Positions 1 through 12,341 of a stretch of 64,000 nucleotides of DNA are shown here, in pieces (the first letter of the stretch is position 1; the number at the start of each line of letters is the position of its first letter). Below the pieces are notes generated by a model. The model was not told the origin of the DNA and did no database searches. It worked only from the letters and a program-made list of their open reading frames with translations. The translations under genes and the position numbers were made by a program. The DNA is from Gigaspora rosea (lineage: Eukaryota; Glomeromycota; Glomeromycetes; Diversisporales; Gigasporaceae). Location: NCBI GenBank assembly GCA_003550325.1, contig QKWP01001205.1, positions 36,326-100,325 of the forward strand. Direction: 5' to 3'.

Positions 1-642
1 GGTGCAGTTATAACCTTTAAAGGTAGGCCTAGGATCTGACTGTTACCTCCCTAAAAGCTATTTTTTTATATTTATAAAATGTTCATCAAATTTGGTCAAG
101 AACTCATGAAAATATCTTTGATATAAACAATTTTAGCGCAGCTTTGTAATATATGTTTTTGTGTTTTTTCAAAATAACCCACAATTTGATGATGCTTTAT
201 AAAGTATTCTGTTATGCTAACCTAAAAATTTTCTATAATAATGTTCTATGTATATTGGATAATTTATTTATTAATTGCTTAAAAATTGTTATTAACAATT
301 TGTAACAATTAGAAATTTCTATTGCTAATTAATACTGTATTTATCGGGTACCCGATATGTATCAAATTAAAAAAAATTTAAGTAGTAAAATTATTTTTTA
401 TATTTTAAAGAATATATTTTTTTGAATATATAGGATATCTGTATTGTAAACAATAATATATGTAGATTTAAAATTTATTTTTATTACATATACATATCAG
501 GTACCCAATATATGTAAGTTTAGCCAAACTATACGATATATATATGATAGTTCACTGATATATAGCACTTTATCTATTTTTTAATTATAGTCATATGGTA
601 CCCGATAGATATCTGATATATTGGTTTTTGACCTGTACAAGT
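1..642. other. AT-rich intergenic stretch with GGTACC palindromes
   Basis: No coding frame is supported. A perfect 16-bp palindrome, TATCGGGTACCCGATA, lies at 342-357. Related GGTACCC motifs recur near 499 and 597, so this may be a decayed inverted-repeat element, but no clear boundaries are visible. Confidence 0.4.
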
Positions 643-2517
643 AGAGATGGGCACTATGCGCATGATGCATGCATGCATGCATGCATGCAATGCATGCGCA
701 TAGTCTAAGCAATTTAATCCTAACATACTCATACAAAAAAATAATTGATAATAAATAACTTTATACTATCTTAGTGTAACTAGTGCTTCTAGATCCAGTC
801 CAGGTCTGGTCTAATCTGAGTCTTATCAGATCAAACTCAGACTCCAAAATTTATTAATTTCAAACTTTTCAAACTTAAGTCCTAAACTAACTAAATCTAA
901 ATATGTTTATATGTATTTTTTGTACTAATCAAGTTTATTTAGTACATAAAGTTAGAATTAATTAGTAAAATTTTATGAATCATAAGATTTTATAGAATTT
1001 TATTAATAAAATTTTACAAAATCTTAAAATTCATGACTTTTAATTAATTAATTCTAACAAAACGCACTAAGTAAACTTGTTCAGCACCTAAAAATACATT
1101 AAATCGGTAGAATTGTTTTATTTTATTTGAAATTTGAAGAAAAGATGCATAATTTTGGATTTTTGATCAAAAAAGTCAAATTTAAGCATCTCTTCTCCAA
1201 ATTTCAAGTAAAATAAAACAACCCTGCTGATTTAATGTATTTTTAGGTGCTGAACAAGTTTACTTAATGCATTAAGTTAGAATTAATTAGTAAAATTTTG
1301 TGAATCATAATATTTTATAGAATTTTATTAATTAAATTCTAAAAAATCTTATGATTCACAAAAGTTTCCAATTAATTCTAACTTAATGCATTAAGTAAAC
1401 TTGTTTAACACCTAAAAATACATTAAATCAGCAAGATTGTTTTATTTTACTTGAAATTTAGAGAAGAGATGCTTAAATTTGACTTTTTTGATCAAACATC
1501 CAAAATTTTGCATCTTTTCTTCAAATTTCAATTAAAATAAAAACAACTCTGCTGATTTAATGTATTTTTAGGTGTTGAGCAAGTTTACTTAGTGCGTTTT
1601 GTTAGAATCAATTAATAGAAAGTTGTGAATTTTAAGATTTTGTAAAATATTATTAATAAAATTCTATAAAATCTTATGACTCACAAAACTTTACTAATTA
1701 ATTCTGACTTAATACACTAAGTAAAATTGGTTAGCTCCTAACAATACATCAAATTGGCAAAGTTGTTTTTATTTTACTTGAAATTTTGAGGAAAGTGCTT
1801 AAATTTGACTTTTTTTGATCAAAAATCTAAAATTATGCATCTTTTCTCCAAAATTTCAAGAAAATAAAAACAACCTTGCTGATTTAATGTATTTTTAGGT
1901 GCTGGACAAGTTTACTTAGTGAACTAAGTAAGACTTTATTAGTAAAATTTTGTGAATCATAAGATTTTGAAGAATTTTATTAATAAAATTCTATAAAATC
2001 TTATTATTTATAAAGTTTTACTAATTAATTCTAACTTAATGCATTAAATAATCGTGTTCAGCAGCTAAAAATACATTAAATCGGTAGGTTTGTTTTTATT
2101 TTACTTAAAATTTGGCGAAAAGATGCATAAATTTGACTTTTTTAATCAAAAATCTAAATTATGTATCTTTCCTCCAAATTTCAAGTAAAATAAAAACAAC
2201 TTAGCTGATTTAATGTATTTTTAGGTGCTTAACAAAGTTTCTTAGTGAATTAAGTTAGAATTAATTAGTAAAGTTTTGTGAATAATAAGATTTTGTAAAA
2301 TTTTATTAATAAAATTCTATAAAATCTTATTATTCACAAATTTTTACTAATTAATTACTAAGTAAACTTGTTCAGCATCAAAAAATACATATAAAAGATT
2401 TAGACTCAACTAGTCTGCAAACTTCTGACCAAAATTAGCTATAATATATATAATATGCATGCATGTAGCATATCATGCGCATGCATGGTGTAGAAAAATA
2501 CCATTTTGCCTATCTCT
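643..2517. repeat. Compound inverted-repeat element I (alternating palindromes)
   Basis: A 1.88-kb element bounded by an 11-bp terminal inverted repeat (AGAGATGGGCA left, TGCCTATCTCT right, one mismatch). Both ends carry GCATGCATGC-rich subterminal blocks (about 655-700 and 2456-2490). The interior is an array of two palindromes in strict alternation. Type A is centred on ATTTTATTAATAAAAT near 1003, 1330, 1654, 1983 and 2307; type B is centred on TTTTTGATCAAAAA near 1166, 1492, 1820 and 2141. The period is about 326 bp, so each half-unit of about 163 bp alternates orientation. No ORF of note and no clear target duplication were seen. It is presumably non-autonomous. Elements at 48117-50004 and 52265-54068 share the architecture. 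Confidence 0.75.
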
Positions 2518-3048
2518 AGTGCCAAGGGATTCGATCATATAAAATTTATATGATCGAAATTTGGTTTTCACTCATTTTTTATACCATTTTTTGCTTAAAT
2601 TTCTAAAGATTTAGTAGATGGTATAAGAGATAAGCAATTTATATTTTGCTAACCGATGAATTTCAAATATGTAATTCTAGCACTCATTTACTATAAATGA
2701 TAACAATTCTAATTTCAGTGATTTTTAGAATCTAGTAGCTCTCAACCAATTTTTGAACAAAGTACTAGTAATAATAAGTCAAGATCACGTAATGTAAATA
2801 GAATTTATTTATTATATATTTAGAGTTATCAAAATCAGCTTCTATATTATTAACAATAAAAACTGGATATAAGCCATTGGTTCCTATCAAAGAGAACATG
2901 AATATGTCATATTCTGTTGAACTACGCCAAACAAAAAAATCATGAAATAATAAGCGCAAAGCTGTATTAGGAGGATGTGTAAGTAAATTTGCTACTATGT
3001 ATTTTAATATAAAAATTTTAATAGTGCTTTTTTTAATATATTTGCAGC
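2518..3048. other. Intergenic, short hairpin and one weak ORF
   Basis: A hairpin with 14-bp arms (TTCGATCATATAAA and its complement) sits at 2530-2558. A 64-codon minus-strand ORF at 2765-2959 has amino-acid composition that could be a gene remnant, but it lacks any recognised motif. Nothing else is supported. Confidence 0.35.
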
Positions 3049-3257
3049 CGATTCAATTGATAAAAATGCTAATGCTCTACAACTACAAAGAAAAAAATTA
3101 AAAATTCCGCATTAGAAGAACTTTTTGAAGAACAAAACATCAGTTGGAATTGTAAGGAATTTGCTAGTCTCGAAATATCTGTCTAGATAATGATGATATA
3201 GCCAATACAACAAAGTTAATTAGCTGGTTTGATCATAAAAAAAAGTCAAATACTTGA
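3049..3257 (+). pseudogene. Frameshifted 3' fragment of an unknown gene
   Basis: Coding-like sequence follows a possible 3' splice site (TATTTGCAG at about 3040-3048). The reading runs D-S-I-D-K-N-A-N-A-L-Q-L-Q, changes frame near 3105, continues as ALEELFEEQNISWNCKEFA, changes frame again near 3187, and ends at TGA after LISWFDHKKKSNT. Two frame changes within 200 bp imply decay. I do not recognise the family. The leucine/glutamate-rich text suggests a helical or coiled-coil C-terminus. No neighbouring gene on the same strand supports a larger model. Confidence 0.35.
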
Positions 3258-3302
3258 ATAATAATTTAGATATTGGTAATATGAATTCATAATAAATAAA
3301 TA

Positions 3303-3476
3303 TACGTTACTCTGGTTATATCGACATTTTTGGTTCATTAGTAAAAAAATTTAAAATGTCGATACAGTGAGTTATACCGATATTTTATATTAAATTTTTG
3401 AAAAAAAATGTCGGTATAGAAAGATTTTACTATGATGTCATTATATCCAGATATCGGTATAACCAGAGTGACGTGT
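3303..3476. mobile_element. MITE, about 20-bp inverted ends
   Basis: The left end TACGTTACTCTGGTTATA is mirrored by TATAACCAGAGTGACGTG at the right. The interior carries further inverted copies of a TATACCGATAT-type motif. It is flanked by TA, compatible with a Tc1/mariner-type insertion, though that class assignment is inference. Confidence 0.6.
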
Positions 3477-4639
3477 ATTAAAATTTATAATAAATAGCTT
3501 TATTTGCATATAAAAGTTACATATATGAGATTTGTGAATTTTCAGCTATTCATTTGGGCTTTATTTATTAGCTTGATTTAATAATACAAATGTCTTATTT
3601 TTATTTTAAAAAAAATAAAAGCACCAAATAATTTGAATAAGTGTGTCCTTTAAAATACCAAGCTTTTATAAACAAAATTGTTATAGTACTACTTACATTA
3701 ATCTATTGACTTGCGAATAAGTGGATTGTATAAAGCTGTCTTCAATTACAGATATTCGTTTTTTACAAAATGTAGTCTTAGCTCTTGCCAGTTTCTTATT
3801 TGTCCTATGAAGTGTACTACTGTAATAAGATTCTAATTTTATTTTGTTATAGCTTTTTCAGTTTATTACTACTAATTATACTGTACCTTTTTTTTATCTT
3901 TGCTTATACCAACAATTCTTCTATCTAATACGCAACACCTATTTCTATTCAACATATAACTTTAGTTCCATCTGGCTTGCACCACTTTCTTACTTTCACT
4001 TAACTGTTAAACACATCACTCTTTTTGTCTTCAATTACTAAATGTACTTAAGTATAGTTATTTTTCACTAAGAAAAAAGATCCAATCTCTTAATAGAGTT
4101 AACGATTTTGATTGGTAAGTTCATGTAATATCGTAATGTCATCATATGTTTGTTATACAATCTAATAAAAAAATGGGCCCTTTTATTTGCTGAACACAGG
4201 TAAATAAAAAAATGGGCCCTTTTATTTGCTGAACACAGGTAAATAAAAAAAATGTACTCTATAAATTATAAAGGATAGTTTTGCGCTAGTTTATAGTAGA
4301 GATTATTTTAAACAAGTATAAGTAGATCTTAAAGAGTTAGATTAAGGGCTAAGATTAAAGATTAGTTTAGATTAGAGATTATATTAAACAAGTATAAATA
4401 GGTCTTAAAAAGTTAAATATATTTCCATATTTTATTTTAATTCAATTTTATTATAATCTACAACAATAAACTTTTAAATCATTTTAATATCAAATACTTT
4501 ACAATTAATTATCAAATTCTAAGTATTTTCTTTATTATTATATTATTATAAGTGAAAAGGAGGCGCCAACGGTGCCTCTATCAAGACAAAATTTGGTAAA
4601 AGGGTTTATTTTTGGTTTATTTTATTTTATAAAAATAAT
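3477..4639. other. Intergenic; contains a 39-bp tandem duplication
   Basis: No gene seen. Positions 4164-4241 are two near-perfect copies of a 39-bp unit containing AAATGGGCCCTTTTATTTGC. A small GC-rich hairpin (AGGCGCC, loop AAC, GGTGCCT) occurs near 4561-4577, just before the minisatellite. The rest is AT-rich. Confidence 0.4.
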
Positions 4640-5540
4640 ACATATATTCTCTTTAAACATGATAATTAAAACAAACAAATAAACTTCATACTCACCTTGG
4701 TGATTTCGTCAAATGATAATGATTACAGTTAATATTACATACATTTTTCCTGAAACACAATCGTTAAAGCGAACAGGATTAAACTTTGTACTCACTCCAG
4801 TGATTTCATTGAATATATAACTTATTACGGTTAACAATATATACATTTTCCTGAGACATGATCGTTTAAGCGAACAGAATTAAATTTCATACTCAACCTG
4901 GTGATTTTATCAAATGGATAAATGATTACGGTTAATAATACATAAATTCTTCTGAAACACGATCATTAAAGCACACAGAATTAAACTTTGTACTCAACTT
5001 AGCGATTTTCATTGAACGGATAAATAATTATAGTTAATAATACATATTAAACATGATAATCAAAATGAACAGAATTAAACTTCATACTCACCCTGGAGAT
5101 TTTACCAAACAATAATGATTACAGTTAATAATACATACATTTTTTTGAAACACAATTGTTAAAGTGAACAAAATTAAACTTTGTACTCACCTCTATGATT
5201 TTATTGAATGGATAATTACAGTTAATAATGTATACATTCTCCTGAAATATGATCATTTAAGCGAACAGAATTCAACTTCATACTCAACCTGGTGATTTTA
5301 TTGTTGAACAGATAAATTATTACGGTTAATAATACATATATTCTTCTGAGACGTTTAAGTGAGCAGAATCAGAATTAAATTTTGTATTCACCCTGGTGAT
5401 TTCAGAACGGATAAATAATTACAGTTAATAATACATATATTAAAGCAAACAAAATTAAACTTCGTACTTACCCTGTAATTGCATTGAACCACTAAATTAT
5501 TATAGTTAATAATAATACACACATTCTTCTGAGCATAGAG
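4640..5540 (-). repeat. Nine-unit ~100-bp minisatellite with splice-like signals
   Basis: About nine units spaced near 100 bp (anchors near 4691, 4791, 4891, 4991, 5085, 5184, 5281, 5385, 5464). Read on the minus strand, typical units contain a donor-like GTGAGTAYRAAG, a TTTAAC branch-like motif and an acceptor-like TGTTTCAG 46 nt after the donor, then about 54 nt before the next donor. The 5'-most unit on that strand has the stronger donor GTAAGTACGAAG. No long ORF crosses the array. It may be a duplicated exon-intron unit of a lost or non-coding gene; the repeat itself is certain, its splicing is inference. Confidence 0.7.
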
Positions 5541-6540
5541 TTGTTAAGCACAATATGCAATAGCAGAAGAGAAAGTGATGAAGTGGAGCACTATTCCCAT
5601 TATGTATCTTTATAATTTCTAATAAAGAGAGTATTTAATATGAAATCCAATTGGAGAATAATATTTGCATTAAATTAAAAAAACAAAAAAAAAATTCTGC
5701 CTGTTATTTAGGCCATGCAAAGTTGATTTTTCGTTTGCATTACATGGATTTCAAAATTCAGGACAGATATACAGTATGTAAATAATGTTGATTTTGTTTG
5801 TATTGGATTAAATTTGTGATTTCTATTATTACAAAGGTAAGTTAGTCATTATCATAATTTTCATCATGAATTATAAAAAAAAACGTTATACGAACTTGAT
5901 ATTAGATTGTACTAAAATCATTGGATTCTATTGTGAGTTATCAAAAAAAAATTCTATTACTATCTATATCTTAGCTTGTCTAAGATACAAAGTCCACATA
6001 ATGAACGAAAGTCAATTTTTTTAAAAAAAACAAATTGCCGCAAATACGTATTGATGTTCCACATTTTAATTTTCATACGTCGATTATTAATTCTTAGCCT
6101 AGATCGATTGTGAAATTATGATGAAATTATGACGCAAAATTATATGTCGCAATAATTACAGACATTAAAATTGATCATCTTTTTTCACGTCACGCCTTGA
6201 ATATTAATTTGATTTTATATCCTGTTTTCGGCCATACTTGCCAAATTTGGTTAGCATTTTCACACGTAAGAGACACTGGAATCTATAGTACATTTAATAT
6301 GCAGACTATAATATTTATAAATGCAGTTTTTATAAGGAGAATTGATCATCTTGTTCTAAATTTTCTCACGTCCAGCTTGGATCGATTATTTTGATTTTGA
6401 TTTTTCAACCGATTTGGTTCAGCATATCCAAAACTGAATTCTAACGACATTTATTAGATAAAGTATATTCAATATAAATTTCTCATGACATGTGATCTTA
6501 ACCATTTATACCATCTTATTTTCACATGTGCAAAATGATT
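5541..6540. other. Intergenic with a fragment of a GGCCATGCAAAGTT-type element
   Basis: Around 5710-5735 the sequence GGCCATGCAAAGTTGATTTT resembles the terminal repeat of the element at 54082-54703, but no paired end was found here. The 65-codon plus-strand ORF at 6197-6394 shows no domain or motif and is treated as chance. Confidence 0.35.
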
Positions 6541-6694
6541 AGGGGAGTAACAAAAATCAGGTAATTTTTTAGGGGGGAGGAGGGTAAAAAAAGTTGAAAT
6601 TATATATAAGAACCTGACTATTTATATATTGAAGAAGAGGGAGGGGGGTAGGCCTCTGATAAAAAATAATCAGATGATTAATGACACTGCCCTT
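6541..6694. mobile_element. MITE copy 1 of a ~153-bp family
   Basis: Imperfect inverted ends: AGGGGAGTAACAAAAATCAG on the left mirrors the right end, whose complement begins AGGGCAGTGTCATTAATCA. A nearly identical copy lies at 12342-12493, which defines the boundaries. The interior has a G-rich GGGGGG/GGAGG core. Confidence 0.7.
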
Positions 6695-6744
6695 AGTAAA
6701 AATGTGAGAGATACTCGTGACCGACGATAATTTTATAATGTTTT

Positions 6745-6811
6745 TGATTGATTGATTGATTGATGATTGATTAATGATTGATTGATTGATGATTGATTGG
6801 TGATTGATGAT
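6745..6811. repeat. (GATT)n microsatellite
   Basis: An irregular run of GATT/GATGATT tetranucleotides, readable directly. Confidence 0.85.
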
Positions 6812-7151
6812 TTGTAATACAATCTAATTTAATTTAATAAGCAAACTAAATTGATATAACTAATAATATTTTATAATAATAACAAAGTTGATTTCGAAAA
6901 GGTCACATACACGTACTCGAATACTGTGCAGATATGCGCTATTTCGTGGTAATACATTATATAATTAACTGTAATGATTTAATTATTTAATAAATTACTA
7001 GAACAAGTATAAAATTTAATTCTATTTTCTTTAATGTTTTGTAACAAAAGAGTGTATATATGATCATTTCATAAAATAGTAGAAAAGAATGATGTTTAAT
7101 TCTGTTCACTTGAACATTTGAATTTTGAGAAAATAATAAATATAATAATTT

Positions 7152-7493
7152 AAAGGTAGGGTGAACATAGATCATTTTTAATAGTGATCACATTGTGATC
7201 ATATAAAATCAGATGATCGACCAATCACGATAGTAAACAACATAGATTCAACCAATCCGAATTAATAATTTTTGTGTAACTAAGGAAAATTTGAGCTGAC
7301 TTAGGAAAACTTTACGACAAATAGAAGTATAATTTTTTCAAATACTATATTTATTAAAATTTTACTATTATAAAAAGAGTATTTTGTAACAACTGTAAAA
7401 AGTTTTATTTGTAGCACATTTTTATTTTCTATATAAATCTCATTGTACCACTAAAATCATATGATAAATGATCTACGTTCACCCTACCCTTAA
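7152..7493. mobile_element. MITE, ~24-bp inverted ends
   Basis: The left end AAGGTAGGGTGAACATAGAT pairs with the right end, which reads ATCTACGTTCACCCTACCCTT. The interior is AT-rich without coding capacity. It abuts the large palindrome at 7493-8051. Confidence 0.65.
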
Positions 7494-8051
7494 GGGAATT
7501 GCAATTCGCACCATAGTTACACAAGATTTTCTATTTTTAGAATTTATGCACTTGTGTTATGCAAAGGCCCGGTGCATTGTTTTTGCAAAAATAAATTTTG
7601 GTTACACGCTACTAATGTTGTATAATATTACACAAGTCTAATTATGGTAACTAACCAGGTCGGCCAGCATTAAGCTTAATGCTGGTGGGCATTATCATGA
7701 TAATATCCTGGTGGAGTTAGACATAATTCCGGCCCACCCTAACCCTAAATCTAGCCAATCACTGTACATATACTAGATGCATATGTCCTAGATTTAGGGT
7801 TAGGGTAGGCCGGAATTATGTTTAAACTCACCAGTGCATTAGCCCACCAGCATTAAGCTTAATGCTGGCCGACCCAGGGTTAAGTTACCAAAATTAGACT
7901 TGTGTAATGTTACACGACATTAGTAGTGTGTAACCAAAAATTATTTTTGCAAAAACAATATCTGAGCCTTTGTGTAACATAAGTGCATATATTATTTTGA
8001 ATTCTAAAAATAGAAAATTTTGTGTAACCATGGTGTGAATAGCAATTCCCT
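7493..8051. mobile_element. Near-complete 560-bp palindrome (foldback, probably nested)
   Basis: The two ~265-bp halves are inverted copies. The outer ends read AGGGAATTGC, and inner GC-richer arms contain GGCCAGCATTAAGCTTAATG and CCGGAATTATG. The inner arms differ in composition from the outer ones, suggesting one inverted-repeat element inserted near the centre of another. It includes ACCCTAACCCTAAAT on both arms, which is telomere-like but part of the palindrome. Confidence 0.7.
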
Positions 8052-8250
8052 AATTTAATCACTCAATAAATTACTAGTATAAGAATACTAACTTAATCTT
8101 AACTACTGTATATTAATACAGTAAGTTATATGATTCCAATGCAACCAACTCAACCTTAACTACATCTTGTGATAACTAGAATAGCAAGTAAGTTCTGTTA
8201 CAAAAATTCTTATTTAAAAATTAATTTAACTATTGTATATATATATATAT

Positions 8251-8494
8251 GGGGCTCGTCAGTAGAAAAGGGGTAAAAAATTTTTACTACTTTTTTTTTA
8301 AATTTTAAATTAAAATAGTTCAATAACTACTATATCAAATTAAATAATTTTTTTTTATTTTAATTTATAACTACATATAATTAAAATAAAAAAAAATTAT
8401 TAAATTTAGTTTAGTAGTTATTGAGATATTTTAGTTTAAAGTCTAAATAACTTTTATTTAGAAAAGTTTTACCCCCTTTCTACTGACGAGCCCC
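8251..8494. mobile_element. Palindromic MITE with GGGGCTCGTCAGTAGAAA ends
   Basis: The left end GGGGCTCGTCAGTAGAAAAG is mirrored by CTTTCTACTGACGAGCCCCC at the right. The interior is also largely self-complementary. Both flanks are ATATAT, so target duplication cannot be distinguished from the microsatellite. Confidence 0.7.
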
Positions 8495-8892
8495 CATATA
8501 TTAGTAAATAAGATTACAATATAAATTAGGCTAGCTGCGCAGCATGTGACACTGTGCAGGACCAGTACGATCATTATTTTGGTTTGAGTTATAAATTTTG
8601 AATTTATGTGTGGTTATCTATTGTTATTGGTTTTTATAATTTTATTGTACTTGTTATAATTTTGTGAGGTTATTGTGTTAGTGTTGGTGTTTGATGTAAT
8701 TTGAATTTGTTAATTTTTTTTTCGTTGTTGATTAAGTTTATTTATTGTTATGGCCGATATTGAAGTTGGCTGATGTTGAAGCTTAGGTGTTTCGATTGGG
8801 AACTATAAGTCTTGCTAGTTTATAAATTTACGGTATTGATTTGTTGATTTATTAAAAGAAAAAAGCAATCGCAAGCAATTAATATTTAAAAA

Positions 8893-10112
8893 TTTTGTAA
8901 AAAAAAATTCATTTTTAACACTACAACTCTTTCTGACGATCCCTCGTACCAAAAATTTCAAGAACACCGACCTATGAAAACTTTCCTTTAATACATAAAA
9001 TAGTAAATTGGCTCTATCAAACAAAGCCTGCAGTGAGCAGCACTTGTCGTTTAAAGATAAAGTTCATAGACTACCTGCCGACAAGCTTAGAGTTTATCAC
9101 TCACCGTTAGTGGGCCTCTATCTGATACTACCAAGCAAAGAAGTAGTGGGCAACGACCTAGAGTTTAGTTTTGAGATGTGTTATTATGCTAAGCGTAACT
9201 CTTACCAACTCTCTAATATTTGGTACCTTTTGGCTTCTTTTCGTCACTTCTTGGAACTTTTTGAAATTTTGACAAAAAGTGGAAAATCTAGCTTACCACT
9301 CTAAAAGATCGGCAATGTTTACTCTGCCCAGATTGGGACGATGCCTACCAAATTGGGTTAAGTCAGGAGCGCGTTTCAGATTGGCTGAAACAAACAATGA
9401 ATGATAAGGACACTGGACATGCAGGAGCCGAACTGAAAAAAAATTTCTTCTGATGCATCCCTTTGAAACGGCGTATTTCGGTTATCTTTCTATCGTTTCT
9501 TTACTTTTGTAAATATAGTACTTGGGTAAAGCTATATGCTTTATACAGTCTATATAATTTTTAAAATTAGTTCTTATGAATGATGTCAATTTTATTTTCT
9601 TTTCTTTGTTTTTTTTGTCCATGTTTTTTTTTGTTTTGTTTACTTTGTTTATTTTGGATGTCGTGTAGGTTTTGTAGTAATACCCCTTTATATCTCCTTA
9701 AAAAACTATTGTTCATATGGATTAGGAGGAAATATTCCTTGTCCTAGAGGCTAGGTAAGGAAGATTAAAGGAAGTTAGTAATGTTGACAAGCCTTCTTGA
9801 AATGTTAAAGGAAAAGAGAAGATAGGAAGGTAATTTCTAGTTTGTCATAAAAAGGGGAAGACCTTTGACCTTTTTATTTTGGCTTTAAGTAGCTAGATAA
9901 GCTATCTGTTCTAATACTATATGGTATCGGAACAGTGCGGTAGGTCGCATTTAGGTATCCGGGTATTTAGGTACCGACTGGATGGCCGGATGATGCTAAA
10001 CTTAGTTATTAGGAAGTGCTATGTAGGTGCAATTGTAGGTACAATAGTAAATACAAGTATCTTAATAAAGTATTAGCGTGGCTGCTTAAGGTTAAAAAAA
10101 AAAAAATAAATA
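8893..10112 (+). mobile_element. Poly(A) retroelement related to 57144-58219
   Basis: Near the 5' end (about 8922) is an AACTCTTTCTGACGATC head, matching the head of the retroelement at 57144 and of the intact LINE at 13913. The 3' end is AATAAAGTATTAGCG...AAGGTT followed by an A-rich tail (from 10094). A 12-bp direct repeat AATATTTAAAAA at 8881-8892 and 10113-10124 is a plausible target duplication. Internal blocks around 9250-9420 align with 57500-57670. A 98-codon ORF at 9008-9304 lies inside but shows no recognisable domain and has no intact counterpart in the related copy. It is probably a decayed, internally deleted, non-autonomous LINE relative. Confidence 0.55.
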
Positions 10113-11280
10113 AATATTTAAAAAGTTTCAAAAATATATTTATCACAAATGTTTGCATCGAAAATGGTTTATTTAATCAAATTACGGAAATAAAAAAAAG
10201 GTAACTACAGTATCCACGTTTATAAATCTGAAATCGTACAAATATTAAAAGAGTATATGCGCAATGCTTTGACGATTAAATATAGTCATAGTGATTACAA
10301 TAATGTACGCAATGCTTTGACGATTAAATATAGTCATAGTGATTACAATAATGTACAATAATGTTCAAAACATAATTTTATATTTAATATAAAATACATC
10401 AAAATATAATCATAATAATTATCAAACACAGTCATATTCATCATCGTAATTACATATTTATTTAATTTAAAATTAGTTTATTAAATCAAATTACAGTAAT
10501 AAAAATAACGAACAAAAATAAAAATGGTAATTACAGTACCACATTTAATACACCTGAAAATCGTACAAGCAATAAAAGATTTCATGCACAATAGACAAAA
10601 AATATAGTCATAACAATAGCTAATATAACACTATATCGATTAAATATAGTCACAGCGATTATATATAATAGTCAAAACATTATTTTTACATTTATAATAT
10701 AATAAAATACGTCGAAACATAATCATAAAGATTATCAAATATTGCCATAATCATGATGATATATTTATTCAATTTAATATTAGTTTATTAAATCAAACTA
10801 CTACAGTAATAAAAAATAACAAATTAAAAAAAAAGTTATTATGCGACCCGCGTTTAATAAACCAGAAAATATACGCACATAATTTTTACATTTAATATAA
10901 AATCGTCAACATAGTCATACATTCATTTAATTTAAAATTAATTTAATAAAAATAACAAATAAAAAAAAAGGTAATTACAGTACCCACGTTTAATACACCT
11001 GAAAATCATACAAAAGTTAAAAGGATATATGCACAATGATCAAAAAATATAGTTATAACAATCGCTTATATAACACTATAACGATCATAGAGATCTCACA
11101 TAATGTTCAAAATATAATTTTTACATTTAATTTAAAACACGTCAAAATATAATCATTATGATTACCAAATATTGATATAATCATAATCCATAATGATCAT
11201 GGAATACAGTCATAATGATCATCAAATACATCATTATGATTACATTCATCAACACCTATTTTTACATTTGATTTGAAATA
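10113..11280. repeat. Degenerate tandem repeats
   Basis: Imperfect units of about 310-450 bp recur, each with a segment like TAATTACAGTACCCACGTTT followed by AATACACCTGAAAATC (near 10202, 10527, 10835 and 10970). Within the first unit a 51-bp block containing CGCAATGCTTTGACGATTAA is directly duplicated (about 10259-10360). No coding sequence is supported. Confidence 0.5.
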
Positions 11281-12341
11281 TTTACATAATGTTTAGGAAA
11301 CAATTCGGTTTCACACTTAGTAAAGCTGTTTCATATGTACATATGTTCGAATTAAATCACGTTAACGGAATACATTCGTTTGTGAAATCTTACGTTAATC
11401 GAAATATTCATTACAATATACACCCATACTTTCTCGCATGTAAGAATAAATACCGCCATCGATATTATATACCCAATCAAAGAAAGAGACTTAACCCTTT
11501 TAAACAAACAAACAGAAATCTCAATTCCTACCCAAAAGGTTCTCTTTCATAAGAGTTATTGGAGAGATGAATTTACTTATATTCACGTTACACATGCATA
11601 TCATAAAATTTTATGAATGGAATGTCACATGATACATACATCAAAAAAAAAAGATTCAAACCCATAATAACATTGAGCCCATAATTTGCTAACGAACTAT
11701 TTCCTATAATCAAAGCGATGTGCAAACCAACATACTCAAATATACAACATTTATCAATATAAATTTTCTACGCTACATACGAGACCATTTTTTGAATAAC
11801 GTTCAAAGAAAAATGACGTAATTATTTCATCATAACGACCTAATACAATTACTCCATTCGTCATTAAAAAAATTAACTTCCTTCCAATAATGGATAAACG
11901 AGAATCATAACATTTACCAAAAAAGGATTTCAAGAAAATCAGCATAAGCGACATAGATAATGTTGATTCCAACCATCCCTATACACATTTCATGTTTCAC
12001 AAGAAACGTAATCGTACTGGTACAAATACTAAATGCATATATTAAAAAATCTTCTATATACTGAAAGTATGGATCAAATACAAGTTTTAATAGTAATTAT
12101 TAGAAAGTGTTTTTACTGTTTTAAAACTTAAATGTAGATGTAATTGTATAAAATAAATTTTACTATAATAAATTTAAAAATATGTGTGATAGTAATTATA
12201 AGTATTTTAACTGTATAGAAGGGTTTTTAATAACAAAAAAAAATAGTATACAAAAATCATATAATTGTATTGGAGTTTGTGATTATATGGGAGTGACTAT
12301 AGAGAGGGATGACTATATATAGTATTAAAATATAGTATTTT
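11281..12341. other. Intergenic, nothing recognised
   Basis: Two ORFs of 87 codons (plus, 11289-11552) and 72 codons (minus, 11754-11972) have no motif or supporting context. I see no repeat structure. Confidence 0.35.

Noticed and set aside
7730-7810. ACCCTAACCCTAA / TTAGGGTTAGGG telomere-like words (also near 31655 and 38765)
   Set aside because: Each lies inside an inverted-repeat element with only about two units, so there is no telomere or interstitial telomere.
9008-9304. 98-codon plus-strand ORF as a gene
   Set aside because: Inside a retroelement, no domain, and not conserved as an open frame in the related copy at 57144-58219.
9930-9960. TGGTATCGGAACAGTG resembling a copia-type primer binding site after an LTR
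   Set aside because: No LTR pair, no gag/pol and the segment lies inside a poly(A) retroelement, so the resemblance is probably chance.
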